From NCBI GenBank assembly GCA_015227615.1, contig JAALGZ010000034.1:186001-250000 (forward strand): a stretch of DNA of 64,000 nt, in the 5' to 3' direction. The DNA is from Labyrinthula sp. Ha. Its lineage: Eukaryota > Sar > Bigyra > Labyrinthulida > Labyrinthulaceae. The notes beneath the pieces were generated by a model. The model worked only from the letters and a program-made list of their open reading frames with translations, searched no databases and was not told the origin of the DNA. Both the position numbers and the translations under genes were made by a program. Shown here one piece after another: positions 1 to 10,868 of this stretch. Every line of letters begins with the position of its first letter. Position 1 is the first letter of the stretch.

Positions 1-1374
1 TAAGTTCCTCTGCCAGCTTGGCATCTTCCTCAGTGACTGCTCTGGAAGCGCACCTACATCAAATAAAGTTTCTTTTCCAATATAAAGTTCCGAAAAACTA
101 CTCTCATCATCAACCATGAATATCCGAACCCTTCCAAGATAAACCGGCTCATCATCATCGATTTTCACTCTTATCTCCGCATCTCCAATAAGAGCAATGG
201 GAATGGGCTCATATTTCGCTAGCTGAACACTAAGGTTAGATTGTACCGGATGAAGCATGCAGCAAAACCTCTTGTGGTGTCTGACGTTTTCTATCGTCTT
301 GGCTGCCCCACTGTCTAGAATACCTTTAACCTTAAGCCAGTTCGGACCATCCATCAGTTCCAGAAACTCCACTGGATCAGCTCTTGGCTGCATAACCGGC
401 ATCTTCCTTTGAGCCATCGTTCTCCTGTTGGATTGCCTTCTCGTTGAACGCGGGTTAGTATTTTGGCCACTAGCTTGCACATAGGATTATCTCTGCGGTG
501 TAGACATCGATCCCACTTGTCTCTGCTCCGGGCAATTAGCTATAAAATGATCTGTTGCTCCACAATTAAAGCATTTGTTAATATTGTCGAGCTTCGTTTC
601 CAGTCTGTTTAGCGATAAAATAACTCTCTCTACCGGGTTCTCGGATATTAGTGTAAGGTTCTGGCTAGTGGGTGATGGTGATGGCGTGTGATCAAGGTTA
701 GCTGAGTGGTTTGCAGTGTGTAAAGTAAGTGCACTGCCATTTCTTTTTTTTCTTATCTCTGCATCCTCAATAGGTGTCAATGACTCCAGGCTCTGCGCGA
801 AATCGTCTAAAGTTGATACTTTTGGAAAGAGATCCAAATAATTAGTATCATTTATCTGAAAGCAACCAGGTAGCTTCTTAACTGTATTCTTAATGACCCC
901 CTTGTGCGATTGAGGATTAAGGCTTCTTTCTGGTCCAAGTATCTCCTTCGCTTGCACAATAAAGTGTCTAATAGATTCGATACCACTTTCAGTGTTCGTG
1001 GGCCACTTGAGTTCACTTGAAAGGCGTCCGATGCTGTGGGCGAATAAGCTCTCTGCTCTCATTTTCTCAATTGACTCCAGATGCTTGAGGACCTCACTTG
1101 TGTTATTCAAATCTATCTCATGCAACTGGATCTTGTATGAAACTGTGCCTCCTAGCCACTCCGCTATTTCAAGTGAAGGGTCCTTCTGACGAGCACGCTT
1201 GAATCTGATGATGGAATTCAATAGCGGTTCACGATCAAGAGTAGTAAGGATTTCCAATCTAGGGGGGCGAATAGATGGAGATCCAAGTCTACGTAGTGCT
1301 TCGACAAACTCAGCATTGATTGCCTCAGGAGTGTTATCTGTCCTCTTCGCGGTCTTATCGGCTGTGGGCGTCAT
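1..1374 (-). mobile_element. LTR retroelement fossil, Gag and protease end
   Basis: Minus-strand coding remains of an LTR retroelement, running off the left edge. The Gag-like part (487-1374, 295 residues) ends in a CCHC zinc knuckle of the form C-x2-C-x4-H-x4-C, which binds RNA in Gag proteins. The part from 486 down to 1 has the aspartic protease signature DSGA in a hydrophobic context, followed by a beta-rich stretch. Zinc knuckle followed by protease is the usual order in LTR retroelements; Ty3/Gypsy-like is my best guess, but the reverse transcriptase that would settle it lies outside the window. Base composition is richer in GC than the flanks. The Gag part is open over its length, which suggests a fairly young copy; completeness cannot be judged from here. 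Confidence 0.75.
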
Positions 1375-1640
1375 AGCTTCTTGTTAAATATACTTCTTGA
1401 TTCCGTCTTCAAAATAATACGTCCGCGGCTTATTGTCAGGTCCTAGTTCGTAAAAAGTTGTTTTCTTGGGTGAATCCAGTTGTCACGACTTGAAGCTTCA
1501 ATAGTCGTTATTCTCCGGTTTAGAATAACTTTCTTCTGGCCAGTAAATTTATATCTCTCTTTATTTTTAAGTTTCATATGTCGTTCGTCTCTAATCGTGA
1601 TTGGTCGTATTGACGCTTAATATATATCAGTTTAACAGAA
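1375..1640 (-). repeat. probable leader and 5' LTR part of the retroelement
   Basis: This stretch lies just upstream of the Gag start on the minus strand, where a 5' LTR and primer-binding site are expected. It has no coding potential and shares the somewhat higher GC of the element. I could not fix LTR ends, because the partner LTR is outside the window. The boundary near 1640 is only where the composition changes. Confidence 0.3.
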
Positions 1641-1880
1641 CTATGTCAACGCCCAAAAGTAGCCTATTTTACATAACGTAGTATTACTAGTATATATAAT
1701 ACTACTAGCCTTTAGTATTCCATCATGCTTTACTCTATGAAGGGCATTTTCCCTAGAGTTTACTAAACAGAGTTCAACTATACTTGGAACACCTATCTTG
1801 GAAAGAGCTCTTATTGAATCTATTCTTTTAAAATATTTTATAGCTTCACTGCCAAAAACTATATACTTTGAGTCTTCCAT
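1641..1880 (-). CDS. unrecognised small ORF or terminal exon
   Basis: A minus-strand open frame ending at TAG (1641-1643). The first ATG is at 1878-1880 (79 residues), but the frame stays open further upstream to about 1975, where the minus strand reads TTTTAG, like the 3' ends of the introns seen elsewhere in this window. It could therefore be a last exon. The translation is mixed polar and hydrophobic, with an ARM/HEAT-like flavour (a helix containing SIRALSKIGVPSIVEL), but I do not recognise a family. It lies directly beside the retroelement, so a truncated host gene is possible. Chance in AT-rich DNA cannot be excluded. Confidence 0.25.
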   Translation of the reverse strand: MEDSKYIVFGSEAIKYFKRIDSIRALSKIGVPSIVELCLVNSRENALHRVKHDGILKASSIIYTSNTTLCKIGYFWALT

Positions 1881-3539
1881 TTTGAGCTCAAGTGTTTCTA
1901 ATTCTTCTGGCACTATTTTATTAAACTTTTTGTTATCAAAATCAGTTGTTCTTTTTTTATATTCTTGAATAATATAACTAAAATTACTCTATTAAGTGCT
2001 ATCTTTTCTGTAGACGATGGGGCAAATGTCTAACTTAAAGGCAAAGGCTACGCAAGAACAGAATTTAGCAGCATAAACTTCTTGCTGAAAGTGAGGGTTT
2101 GTAGAATGACCAAAGTTCGAATTTATACAATAGTGGTATTTATAAATATTGCCTCTTTTTGTTTAGTCTTTACCTTAATACTTTTCTTCATTCGCTCAAG
2201 GAACTATTGGGAAACCAACACAAAGTTTTCTATCCTTATATCACTCTTACCCATCTTTTTGCTGTAGGAGTTGTGTTACCATAAGTGAAGCATTTTTGAG
2301 TACTTGGTACCAAGGTAATCTATGGAGTAGTAACTTCCAACACTTCATCCTGTCTCAGAAGTTGTTCTCTCTTGCAAGCCACAATACTGAGTAAATGTAG
2401 TTTCTACCAATTCTTGCAGGTTCTAAGCTTCTATTTCCTCAGAGTTTCCAAGCCAGGGAATGAATTTTTCTTAGCAGTTCAAGATTTTCTTAAATTCCCT
2501 TTTAGATCTCTGTACCTGATCATTTTGTCAAGAATTTGTCGTGTTATTTAGAGTCGGGGTTACTGGGCCAATGCGAATTGATATCTCTGTCCTAACCTAT
2601 ATAAGCCGCTACTTTCACTTACTAATGACAATTAGGGGTCTGGTTTGATTCGTTTATATTTCATTAACTATTTCTTTCTGTAAGGATGATAAACTGTTTG
2701 CTGGATATACTCGCAACTTCTTCGATGCTAACTGGGATTATATTAATAAAGTTAGAAGAACTATGTAGAATCATTGACTATTTTAGCAGGACACTACCCC
2801 TCTTCTTTTTAAAGAACGTAAAAGACAGAAAACCGATTTGGCCCAAACTTGTTCTCGGCTGTACTACCAATACTTTAGGACCTAAAAACTATGAAACTAC
2901 GATTCAAAACAATCTTTTTAGCTTTATCAAATCATTCAACACGTCATGCTTTCCTTATGAACTCGCTGGAGCCTCTTACTCTGCCCTAACAAACCAATAA
3001 GGTCACTTAGTTAGAAATACGTTACTATACACCTTTCTAACAAGCCTTTTTTTTATTTCTATCCATTCTAAGGTTAAAACATCTATAGAATGAAATATAC
3101 TTACTTTAACGTTACTGTTTAGAAGGAAACATAAGAACCCCTATTTTTTACTAGGAAAATAAATTTTGTTCTTATTTAAAACATTCTACTGTTCATCTAA
3201 GTTTTTAACACGATCACGGGTGTACTAATACTCTCAAGATATAAAAAGATAAAATATAGTTAGATCAAAGTATTAGTTAAAAGGAAATGAAAATCTAAAA
3301 TAATTATACGAGAAACATATTGTTTCGAAAGCTTCATTTTTTTTTTCTTGGAAAGAGAAACTGATATTATCTGACCTTCTTGATTTACCAATACTTTATA
3401 AGACTTGTGTAATAAACTAACATACAATAATTAGGTAATAATATAATCCTACACAAAAAACCAAAGCCCAAATTTATATCTGAAAGATCTGGCTTTTTAT
3501 TGAAAATCAGTTAGATTTAATTAGTTAGGAGAGAATGAC

Positions 3540-3558
3540 ATATATATATATATATATA
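3540..3558. repeat. (AT)n microsatellite
   Basis: Pure AT dinucleotide run of about 19 bases in the upstream region of the myosin gene. A similar run lies at 3753-3771. Confidence 0.9.
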
Positions 3559-3752
3559 GCTTTTTCTTAGAATAAATAAAAAAAAAAAGGTAAGAAAATA
3601 AAGTTCCCATTTCCCGTTATTGATTTAACTGCCTAATATTAATGCAATTACCCAACTTTATTAAATATTTATACTCACTATTTTTTATCATAATTTCTAC
3701 TAGAGAGATATTTAAACCGACCAAATCTATCTCCCGTCAACTATATTTTTAA

Positions 3753-3771
3753 ATATATATATATATATATA
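3753..3771. repeat. (AT)n microsatellite
   Basis: Pure AT dinucleotide run of about 19 bases, 255 bp upstream of the myosin start codon. Confidence 0.9.
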
Positions 3772-3857
3772 ATGAGAATAATAATATATCAAATATCTCG
3801 TCTTGTAAAATTTTAAATATTTTATAGGAATATATATATAATAAATATATTATTGAG

Positions 3858-3893
3858 ATTTAATTGAGATATATATATAATATCTCATTAAAT
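3858..3893. promoter_or_regulatory. AT-rich hairpin upstream of myosin
   Basis: Inverted repeat with arms ATTTAATTGAGATA (3858-3871) and TATCTCATTAAAT (3881-3893). They pair over 13 bases with a single bulged T, around a 9-base AT loop, about 130 bp upstream of the myosin ATG. It could be a promoter element or a DNA-level cruciform; function is unknown. Confidence 0.45.
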
Positions 3894-4025
3894 TTAGGTT
3901 GGTTTAACACACAAGTGACTTATGGACTGTTGTAATATCACAGATCGAATCTTTCCATTGTAAAATAAATATCAACAAACAGCAACCTTGTGAATCAGAA
4001 ATTGAGAAGTTTGATCAAGTGAATT

Positions 4026-7000
4026 ATGGCAGTTTATGCAAAAGATACCTATGTCTGGCTACCAGACGAGGAAGATGTTTATCTTCCTGCTGTTGTAATG
4101 GGAACGTTCAAGGCAGGGGAAAAAGGAACTGTGATGAACTTGGTTACTGAAGCAACATACACTCTTGACGCAAAGGAATCTGAAAACTTATTAGTTATGG
4201 ATGAGCAAAGTCAAGAACCAATAGCTGATATGGTAGGTATGAAACAGCTGGATGAACCTTCCCTTCTTCATAATCTTCGTCTAAGATATGAAAATGATGA
4301 AATATATACAAGTATCGGGTCAATCTTGGTCTCAGTCAATCCCTTTAAGAAGTTGAACATCTATTCACCTGAAGTGGTAAGCAGATTTATTGCCCAAGGA
4401 TCCAAAGGAAATGAACCTCATATTTATGGCGTAGCTGATAACGCTTTTAAAAATCTTATTGAAAATAAAAAGTCGCAAAGTTGTATTGTGAGCGGAGAAA
4501 GTGGTGCAGGTAAAACTGAAGCTACTAAGTTGTTTCTTCAGTATTTAGCAGAGAAAAGTAGTGCAGGAGATGAGAAAGCAAAAACTGGTGCTTCTGAGTT
4601 GCATGAAAAGATTTTAGAAGCAAATCCGCTGATGGAAGCTTTTGGAAATGCAAAGACCTCTAGAAATAATAACTCTTCTAGGTTTGGGAAGTTGATCCAA
4701 GTGGATTTTGACAATAAAAGAGGGAAGATCAGTGGAGGAAATATTACCCAATATCTACTTGAAAAGAGTAGAATAGTTTATCATGATAACTCTGAAAGAA
4801 ATTACCATGTGTTCTATCAGGTGTGTAAAGCTGCTGCGTTAGAACCTGATTTTAATGAGAAGCTTAGACTCTCTGATCCAACTCAATACTTCTACACAAA
4901 CCCTCATGATACTGGCGAGGGTATTAATGTGGAAGGGATCAATGACATGAAAGAGTATGATGATACTAGAAATGCTATGGATGTCCTTGACATTTCAGAG
5001 GAGAACCAGGATTCTATTTTCCTGGCAGTAGCTGGTATTCTTCACTTGGGAAATGTAGAATTTGAGGCTAATGGTGAAGGAAGTAAGGTAGCGGAAAGTA
5101 GTATGTCAGAACTTGCTCTTGCCGCTCAACAGTTTGGTGTTGATGCTGGAAAACTTGGAGAAGCAATGGTTAAGAGAAAGTTGTTGAATGTTTTCAAAGA
5201 TCATACTGTAGAAGAAGCTGTAGCTGCTAGAGATGCCTTTGCCAAAGCTCTTTATGGTTATATGTTTGCGTGGCTAATCGAGCGTATTAATGAGTCTGTC
5301 AAAGCTGGGGCAGAAAAACTTGCTCCTGAAAATGTTTCGTCGATATCTGTATTGGATATTTTTGGGTTTGAGTCATTTGAAATGAACTCGTTTGAACAAT
5401 TATGCATTAATTACTGTAATGAGAAGTTGCAAGGGCATTTCAATACACATATTTTTGCTTTGGAGCAAAAGCTGTACGAAGCTGAAGGAATAGATCTGTC
5501 CAAGATCGCGTTCGCTGATAACGCCAAAACTTTAAAAATGATTGAAGGAAAAGGTGGATTACTTTCTTTGCTTGATGAACAGAACAAGTTGCCAAAGGGT
5601 AGTGATGAAGGTTATATCCAAAAGGTTCATTCTTTTGCAGATGGCCAGATCATCAAGAAACCTGATGTGAAAGCAATGAGAAAAAAAGAGAATCAGATGA
5701 AGTTCATGGTGGTACATTTTGCTGGAGAAGTTGCCTACACTGCTACAAGCTTTCTGGAGAAAAATAGAGATAGACTCTTGGATGACCTTCAGGCTTTGGG
5801 TGCTGGATCAAGTTCTGCATTTGTATCTATGCTATTCAAATCCGAATCTGGTGGTAAAGGCAAACAAACTTTGGGTACTAAGTTTAAGAAGCAACTTGCT
5901 GTTCTGATGGAAAACTTGACAAAAACGGAGCCTCACTATGTTCGTACAATTAAGCCAAATAGTGAAAAGGAACCAGAAATTTTTACCGCAAACCTTGTGT
6001 TGGATCAGATGCGATTTGCTGGTTTGATGGAAGTATGTAGAATTCGAAAATTGGGGTACCCTGTTAGACGAGATTTCAAAGAGTTCCTACAAAGATATAA
6101 ACCTCTAATCACATCGAAGACTTGTCAAGACCATGTTGAGCTAACCCAGGCTCTTGAAGGGGAAGGTCTTCTCACTGGAAATGAGTACCAAGTTGGTAAG
6201 ACTAAAGTATTTATGCGTACTGACCAATTTAACAACCTTGAAGCTAAGAGAGAAGCTGTCCTGGGTCTGGTAGCAACTAAAATTCAAAAGGTTGTGAGAA
6301 GATTTACTGCTAGGTCTAAATATCTACGTTTCAAGAAGGTGATTGCTGATATTGAAGCTGCAGTTGAAAAACGGGATCCTGATGCAATTGAGAAGGCCCT
6401 GAACGAGACCGGAATTTTACCATATACTGGGTCTCATCTCTCGGTCGTGCAGAATGCGAAGAAAGTTATTGCACTTATCATGGAAGAACGAAGAATTATT
6501 TCCCTGCTAGAAAGTGCTATTGCCGCAAGGGATATTTCTGCACTAAATGAGGCTCTGAAATCAGCTGAAGCAAAGAGTCTAACTGGTCATGCCAAATACA
6601 CTGAGGCGGCGAACTTAAAAAAGATTGTTGAAGCAGAAAGAGCTTGTGTTTTGTCATTGATGGCAGCAGTCAAGGCTAACACCATGGATGAACTAAAGAA
6701 AGTCATTGCTGCAGCTAAGGAACTAGGCCTAGAAAGCAGGGGTGAATACAAAAATGCAGTTTCTGCCCTGGAACATCTTGAAGAAGAGGAGAGAACCATC
6801 AAGGCTCTTGATGAGGCTATTGCTAAGACTGATGGTGATTCTATTGTTAAGTACTTGACTAAAATGGCTGAACTCGGAAATTTGGACCACCCAAGTGTAA
6901 AGAAAGGACAAGAAATTACAAAGGAGATTGCCAAAGCCAGTGCGGAGGCTGAAAGGCAAATGAAAGAGCTAGAAAACAAACTCAAGGTAGCAATTTCGCA

Positions 7001-9419
7001 GGAAAATGTCACTGAGCTGAAAGCTTTAAAACCTCAAGTCCTTAAGTTTGGACTACATGGTGAATTGGTTAATCAAGCTAACGAGTTGATAGCTATGTTA
7101 GATAAGAAAGAGCAAGTATTTGGAGAGCTTAGTGCTGCGAAAAAAGCACTGGAGGGCAAGAGTACAAGTTACGATGGAATTACAGCTGATGATATTAAAT
7201 CTTTCTCAGAGCTGTTAGTCAAAGCTAAAGATGCGGGATATAAGGATGGGGATGAAGAACTGAGTGGTATGAAAGACTTCGAGACTAAAATGAAATCTCA
7301 AGTTGAGGCAACCTCATTTCTTGAAAAAACCCTTGCACTTAAGAAAACTGATCAGAACAGAGAACGAGAGTTCAAAAAAGCAGTAAACATGATTCGCGAT
7401 CTTGGGCTATCTACTCATCTAGCTACCGAAGTTGAATCTCAGTTGGCCCTTATGGAGAGAAGAAAAGTTGAAATCCAGGCGGATATGTTGAAGAAACAGA
7501 AGGAAAAGCTAAAGGAAACCTTGGTTGAAGCACGACCTGAAGATATTGAAGCAGAGAAACTGGCTCTTATGGAGAAGAAGACAACACAACATCAAGAACT
7601 TATCGCGAAGGCTTCTGATACTGCAACATATCAATTCGACAAGTACTACAAAATCAGGGAGAAGGCTGATTTCATTGAAAATGTGCCTGAAGAAAGTAAA
7701 AAAGAGTTCGCTGATAAAATGCTGAAGTTTCAGAACAAAGTTGTTGTTAAGAGTCTATTGCAGTTTCCAGCAGGATCCGAGCTTGCCAAACTTAGCCCGC
7801 AAATCCACAAGGCTATCTTGCAGTACTGTGGTGATCTTGCAAATCCATTTCCTAACACCATGGGTAGATACATGATTGTGACTTGCCTAGAAAATCCGCT
7901 TCTCGTAGATGAAACTTACTTACTGCTAATGAAGCAACTCAGCTTCAATCCAAGGCCTGTTAGCGAGGATCGAGCGTGGGGTCTTATGTGTTTGTTAACC
8001 ACGGCTGTTCCACCAAGTGAAGACTTTGCACCATATGTAGTTAACTTTTACCTCAATCATAAAGAATCTAGAGGGCTTATTGGTAACTACGCTAAACTAT
8101 GTTTGGCCCAGCTGGATGGAAGAATCAGATTAGGACCGACTAAAATGATTCCAAGTCTCGAACTCATTGACAGTTACTCACTTAGACCACCAATTCTAGC
8201 TATTGTCAACCTGGTAGATGAAGACAAGGATCCACTTGAAATTCCTGTGGTTCCTGACGAGGATGTTGAAAGGGTTTTGTTTGAGGCTATATTTCCTAAA
8301 CTTGAAATCCCAGAAGACGACCAAGTGCTCTATGGGTTATTTGTTATCGACGGTAAGGGTAAAACGACTCTTAGTTTGAAAGAGCGACTAGAAAGATACT
8401 ACAAGAAATGGAACCCTAATAAGATACCTCATATTGATTACTTCGTAAGTGCGTGGGAAGGGAATGAGGCGGCTTTGTTTCATAAACTAGAAGAAAAGTA
8501 TGGACCAGAGCCAAGTGAAGATGATGATGTGCTTAACTTGCAAGCTGAAGGTTCCCAGAAAAAGAAGAAGGAAAATAAGTTTCTTGTGCTTCCAATATCT
8601 GCTGCAAAACAAGCCGTGAAGCGTTTGAAGTTTATTCCTGGAATGGGAGGAGCTACTCAAACAAAGCCACCTCCACCGCCTCAAACTGCATGGCCTGTTC
8701 CGTGGTGGGTTCATCCAGGTGATGTTTACTTGAGAATGGTTAAGCAGAATAGAGTGCCTATCTTCACCTTTAAAAGAAAGCTGTATGCTAATGGCGAAGA
8801 GCCAAACGACCAGTTGATCAACCAGGCTCGGTATGATGTTACCCATGGGGAGTTACCAGTTGAAAAAGAAGAAGATATTGCCACTCTTACTGCAATTCAC
8901 CTAACCTTAAGGAATAAACTTAAGCCACCAACATCAGCAGGGGAGCTAGACCAGCTTGGCTTACGTGACGTCATTCCTGTCTCTTGGTTAGCAAAAAAGA
9001 GCCCAACGGACTTTGTTGAACCTGTATTGGCAGCAGCGGCTGGTTTAAAGAAAACTGGAAAAGGTGACTTGGACAAGGAGTACTACGCTATTTGTAAGAA
9101 GCAAACTGGGTTTGGAATGTTCTTCTTCTATATTAATAACAAAGAGGAAATCCTTGTTATTGGCGTGGACATTGTTGGTGTTCATGTGATGGACGAGAGC
9201 AGATCAACTGTTTTTCATACTTTCGTATACAGAGACATTAAAGAATATGGAGCAAGTCCAGCTCATTTTTGGATGAAGATTGTGGATAAAGCCGCAAAAG
9301 AAAAAACTGAAAAAGTGACGAAAGTTGGTGACACGGTCTACTTTAGCACCATTCAGGCGTGGGATCTTTATGGTTTGGTGTATGATTACACATATAACGC
9401 AAAGAAGCTCAACTTGTAA
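4026..9419 (+). CDS. unconventional myosin, MyTH4-FERM tail
   Basis: Actin-based motor of 1797 residues, encoded without a visible intron. Domains in order: SH3-like N-terminus (about 8-55, WLPDEEDVYLPAVV); motor (about 60-745) with P-loop GESGAGKT at about 157-164, switch I NNNSSRFGK and switch II DIFGFE at about 444; a single IQ motif near 750 (IQKVVRRFTAR); a long helical stretch (about 770-1210) of tandem repeats of roughly 50 residues; MyTH4 (about 1215-1400); a proline run near 1546; and a C-terminal FERM region (about 1560-1797). The nucleotide-binding motifs are intact, so it should be an active ATPase. MyTH4-FERM tails usually bind microtubules and membrane or adhesion proteins. No stop or frame break is seen. 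The tail repeat block is unlike the coiled coils of metazoan myosin VII/X, so I assign no class. Confidence 0.97.
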   Translation: MAVYAKDTYVWLPDEEDVYLPAVVMGTFKAGEKGTVMNLVTEATYTLDAKESENLLVMDEQSQEPIADMVGMKQLDEPSLLHNLRLRYENDEIYTSIGSILVSVNPFKKLNIYSPEVVSRFIAQGSKGNEPHIYGVADNAFKNLIENKKSQSCIVSGESGAGKTEATKLFLQYLAEKSSAGDEKAKTGASELHEKILEANPLMEAFGNAKTSRNNNSSRFGKLIQVDFDNKRGKISGGNITQYLLEKSRIVYHDNSERNYHVFYQVCKAAALEPDFNEKLRLSDPTQYFYTNPHDTGEGINVEGINDMKEYDDTRNAMDVLDISEENQDSIFLAVAGILHLGNVEFEANGEGSKVAESSMSELALAAQQFGVDAGKLGEAMVKRKLLNVFKDHTVEEAVAARDAFAKALYGYMFAWLIERINESVKAGAEKLAPENVSSISVLDIFGFESFEMNSFEQLCINYCNEKLQGHFNTHIFALEQKLYEAEGIDLSKIAFADNAKTLKMIEGKGGLLSLLDEQNKLPKGSDEGYIQKVHSFADGQIIKKPDVKAMRKKENQMKFMVVHFAGEVAYTATSFLEKNRDRLLDDLQALGAGSSSAFVSMLFKSESGGKGKQTLGTKFKKQLAVLMENLTKTEPHYVRTIKPNSEKEPEIFTANLVLDQMRFAGLMEVCRIRKLGYPVRRDFKEFLQRYKPLITSKTCQDHVELTQALEGEGLLTGNEYQVGKTKVFMRTDQFNNLEAKREAVLGLVATKIQKVVRRFTARSKYLRFKKVIADIEAAVEKRDPDAIEKALNETGILPYTGSHLSVVQNAKKVIALIMEERRIISLLESAIAARDISALNEALKSAEAKSLTGHAKYTEAANLKKIVEAERACVLSLMAAVKANTMDELKKVIAAAKELGLESRGEYKNAVSALEHLEEEERTIKALDEAIAKTDGDSIVKYLTKMAELGNLDHPSVKKGQEITKEIAKASAEAERQMKELENKLKVAISQENVTELKALKPQVLKFGLHGELVNQANELIAMLDKKEQVFGELSAAKKALEGKSTSYDGITADDIKSFSELLVKAKDAGYKDGDEELSGMKDFETKMKSQVEATSFLEKTLALKKTDQNREREFKKAVNMIRDLGLSTHLATEVESQLALMERRKVEIQADMLKKQKEKLKETLVEARPEDIEAEKLALMEKKTTQHQELIAKASDTATYQFDKYYKIREKADFIENVPEESKKEFADKMLKFQNKVVVKSLLQFPAGSELAKLSPQIHKAILQYCGDLANPFPNTMGRYMIVTCLENPLLVDETYLLLMKQLSFNPRPVSEDRAWGLMCLLTTAVPPSEDFAPYVVNFYLNHKESRGLIGNYAKLCLAQLDGRIRLGPTKMIPSLELIDSYSLRPPILAIVNLVDEDKDPLEIPVVPDEDVERVLFEAIFPKLEIPEDDQVLYGLFVIDGKGKTTLSLKERLERYYKKWNPNKIPHIDYFVSAWEGNEAALFHKLEEKYGPEPSEDDDVLNLQAEGSQKKKKENKFLVLPISAAKQAVKRLKFIPGMGGATQTKPPPPPQTAWPVPWWVHPGDVYLRMVKQNRVPIFTFKRKLYANGEEPNDQLINQARYDVTHGELPVEKEEDIATLTAIHLTLRNKLKPPTSAGELDQLGLRDVIPVSWLAKKSPTDFVEPVLAAAAGLKKTGKGDLDKEYYAICKKQTGFGMFFFYINNKEEILVIGVDIVGVHVMDESRSTVFHTFVYRDIKEYGASPAHFWMKIVDKAAKEKTEKVTKVGDTVYFSTIQAWDLYGLVYDYTYNAKKLNL

Positions 9420-9522
9420 TTTAACGGTATAGACATCGTGAATAGATTGCTTTTAGTGCATTATATTGAGAAATATAATTACCTTAAGAATATTGGTTTT
9501 AGTTTATGAACTTTTCTGCTGC

Positions 9523-9756
9523 ATGATTCTATTTTCTTCAAGTTTACCATGTAAGTATTATGTTCTCGATGCGGGTACACTTGCTGCAAAAATCTCAAGT
9601 AGACTTGAACGAGGTGCAGCTTTTGATAACTTGATAAAAAAACGAGCCAGCAGCAATGATACCGAGTTCCAACACTTCAATTCAGTTCCCTGTGCCCTGC
9701 ATTATACTTTTTCTTACGAGGCAGAAAGTCGTCTAAATCAAATGATGAAACCATAG
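9523..9756 (+). CDS. unrecognised 77-residue ORF
   Basis: An ATG-initiated frame 104 bp downstream of the myosin stop, same strand, ending TAG. Its central part has coding-like codon use and higher GC than its surroundings (a stretch reading DAGTLAAKISSRLERGAAF). The pattern faintly recalls the helix after the KH domain of ribosomal protein uS3, but this is far too short and weak to name. It could be a small gene, an exon, or chance. Confidence 0.2.
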   Translation: MILFSSSLPCKYYVLDAGTLAAKISSRLERGAAFDNLIKKRASSNDTEFQHFNSVPCALHYTFSYEAESRLNQMMKP

Positions 9757-10868
9757 TTTTTGCAGGTTAAGTAAACTTTCTTTTGCACCAACCAAAAACA
9801 CCTTTGATAATGAAAAAAAGTAAAAGGGGTCTATCACTTGGCCGCTAATATTGATGCTATTTTCATACAGGTCAAGGATATGTCTCAGCTACCGCAGAAT
9901 ATGTTTACTTCTGAATAAAGGTCTTGTAGTCTCTAAAATAAAGAAACAAATAATACTCACTGAAATAACGATTGAATATAAAGATTTTGAATTGAGGGCT
10001 GCTGCTAAGAGTACAAGATTTCTGGTCTTATTGATGTAAGGAAAAGATGGGAAATTTATGATAAAATAATATTTAGTTTGTGAAAAAGTATGAAGGATAG
10101 TCAATGGCAGAAAGATAAGTTGAAAATCATGATATTTTCATATTGATTCTATATTTATATACCACCGGACCAATAAAGAGAGTATAAAACTTGATTTTAA
10201 TTCTGTGTTATACAACGATCAATGATAATCTCTTTCAAGCAGTAACAACTAAGTTAATTTACATAGAAAGAAGAAAAGGTATTACCTCCGGACAACTAAG
10301 AAGGTAGGAAAGGTACTGATGCAAAATTTATCTGTAAGTTAAACTCTTGTGTGTTCAGGAATATTTAGTTCTACGTCTATTCTTGTGGAGAAACTTTGAG
10401 TTTTTGAGATGAAAATATGGCTTGGATGCCAAGTAGTGTATTTGGTTTTTGTGGTGTTTAGTTATATTATATTTCTTCGAAATATGAGAACCCCGTTAGT
10501 GAAATATCGGTAGGTTCCATTAACAAAATTGGAATGATGGGTTCGTTAATTGTTAATTGTTGTTGTGAAAAAGAAAGGAATAAGTTGCGTGATCGTATAT
10601 TTGAGCTTAATACTGACTGCTGTTACTTACAAACATACTTTTACGACGTTAAATATATCTATAGGATATATCTCCTCACTGTGTACAAGTGCGCACGTCC
10701 TTACTTCGGAAAATCAGAAGGACGAAAAAACTCAATATGTGAGAAAAACCGAATTATTCTTAGGTTAGTTATGAATGCAAAACATGTTTCTGTGAAAACG
10801 CGAGTAAACCTTAAGAACTTTGTCTTACGATTTTTGCTGAAGGTAAAGAGTTTAATATTTTATGACTA
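9757..10868. other. intergenic, no gene seen
   Basis: AT-rich sequence. An open frame at 10534-10869 is rich in Lys, Cys and Tyr without any motif, and I treat it as chance. No RNA gene was recognised. Confidence 0.6.

Larger units (their letters stand above)
1976..4025. other. intergenic region upstream of the myosin gene
   Basis: No convincing gene. Short open frames at 2104-2267 (two hydrophobic stretches) and 2686-3000 resemble what AT-rich DNA gives by chance. The last 500 bp are extremely AT-rich, with (TA)n tracts at 3540-3558, 3753-3771 and 3830-3842 and a hairpin just before the myosin gene. This is presumably the myosin promoter and 5' UTR. Confidence 0.6.

Noticed and set aside
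2104-2267. Small two-helix membrane-like ORF
   Set aside because: AT-rich DNA readily encodes Ile/Phe/Leu runs; no conserved residues or neighbours support it.
2686-3000. 104-residue ATG frame
   Set aside because: No motif or coding-like composition; length is within chance for the base composition.
6587-7012. Minus-strand 141-codon frame inside the myosin gene
   Set aside because: Shadow of the helical repeat region of myosin, Ser/Leu/Ala biased, with no independent support.
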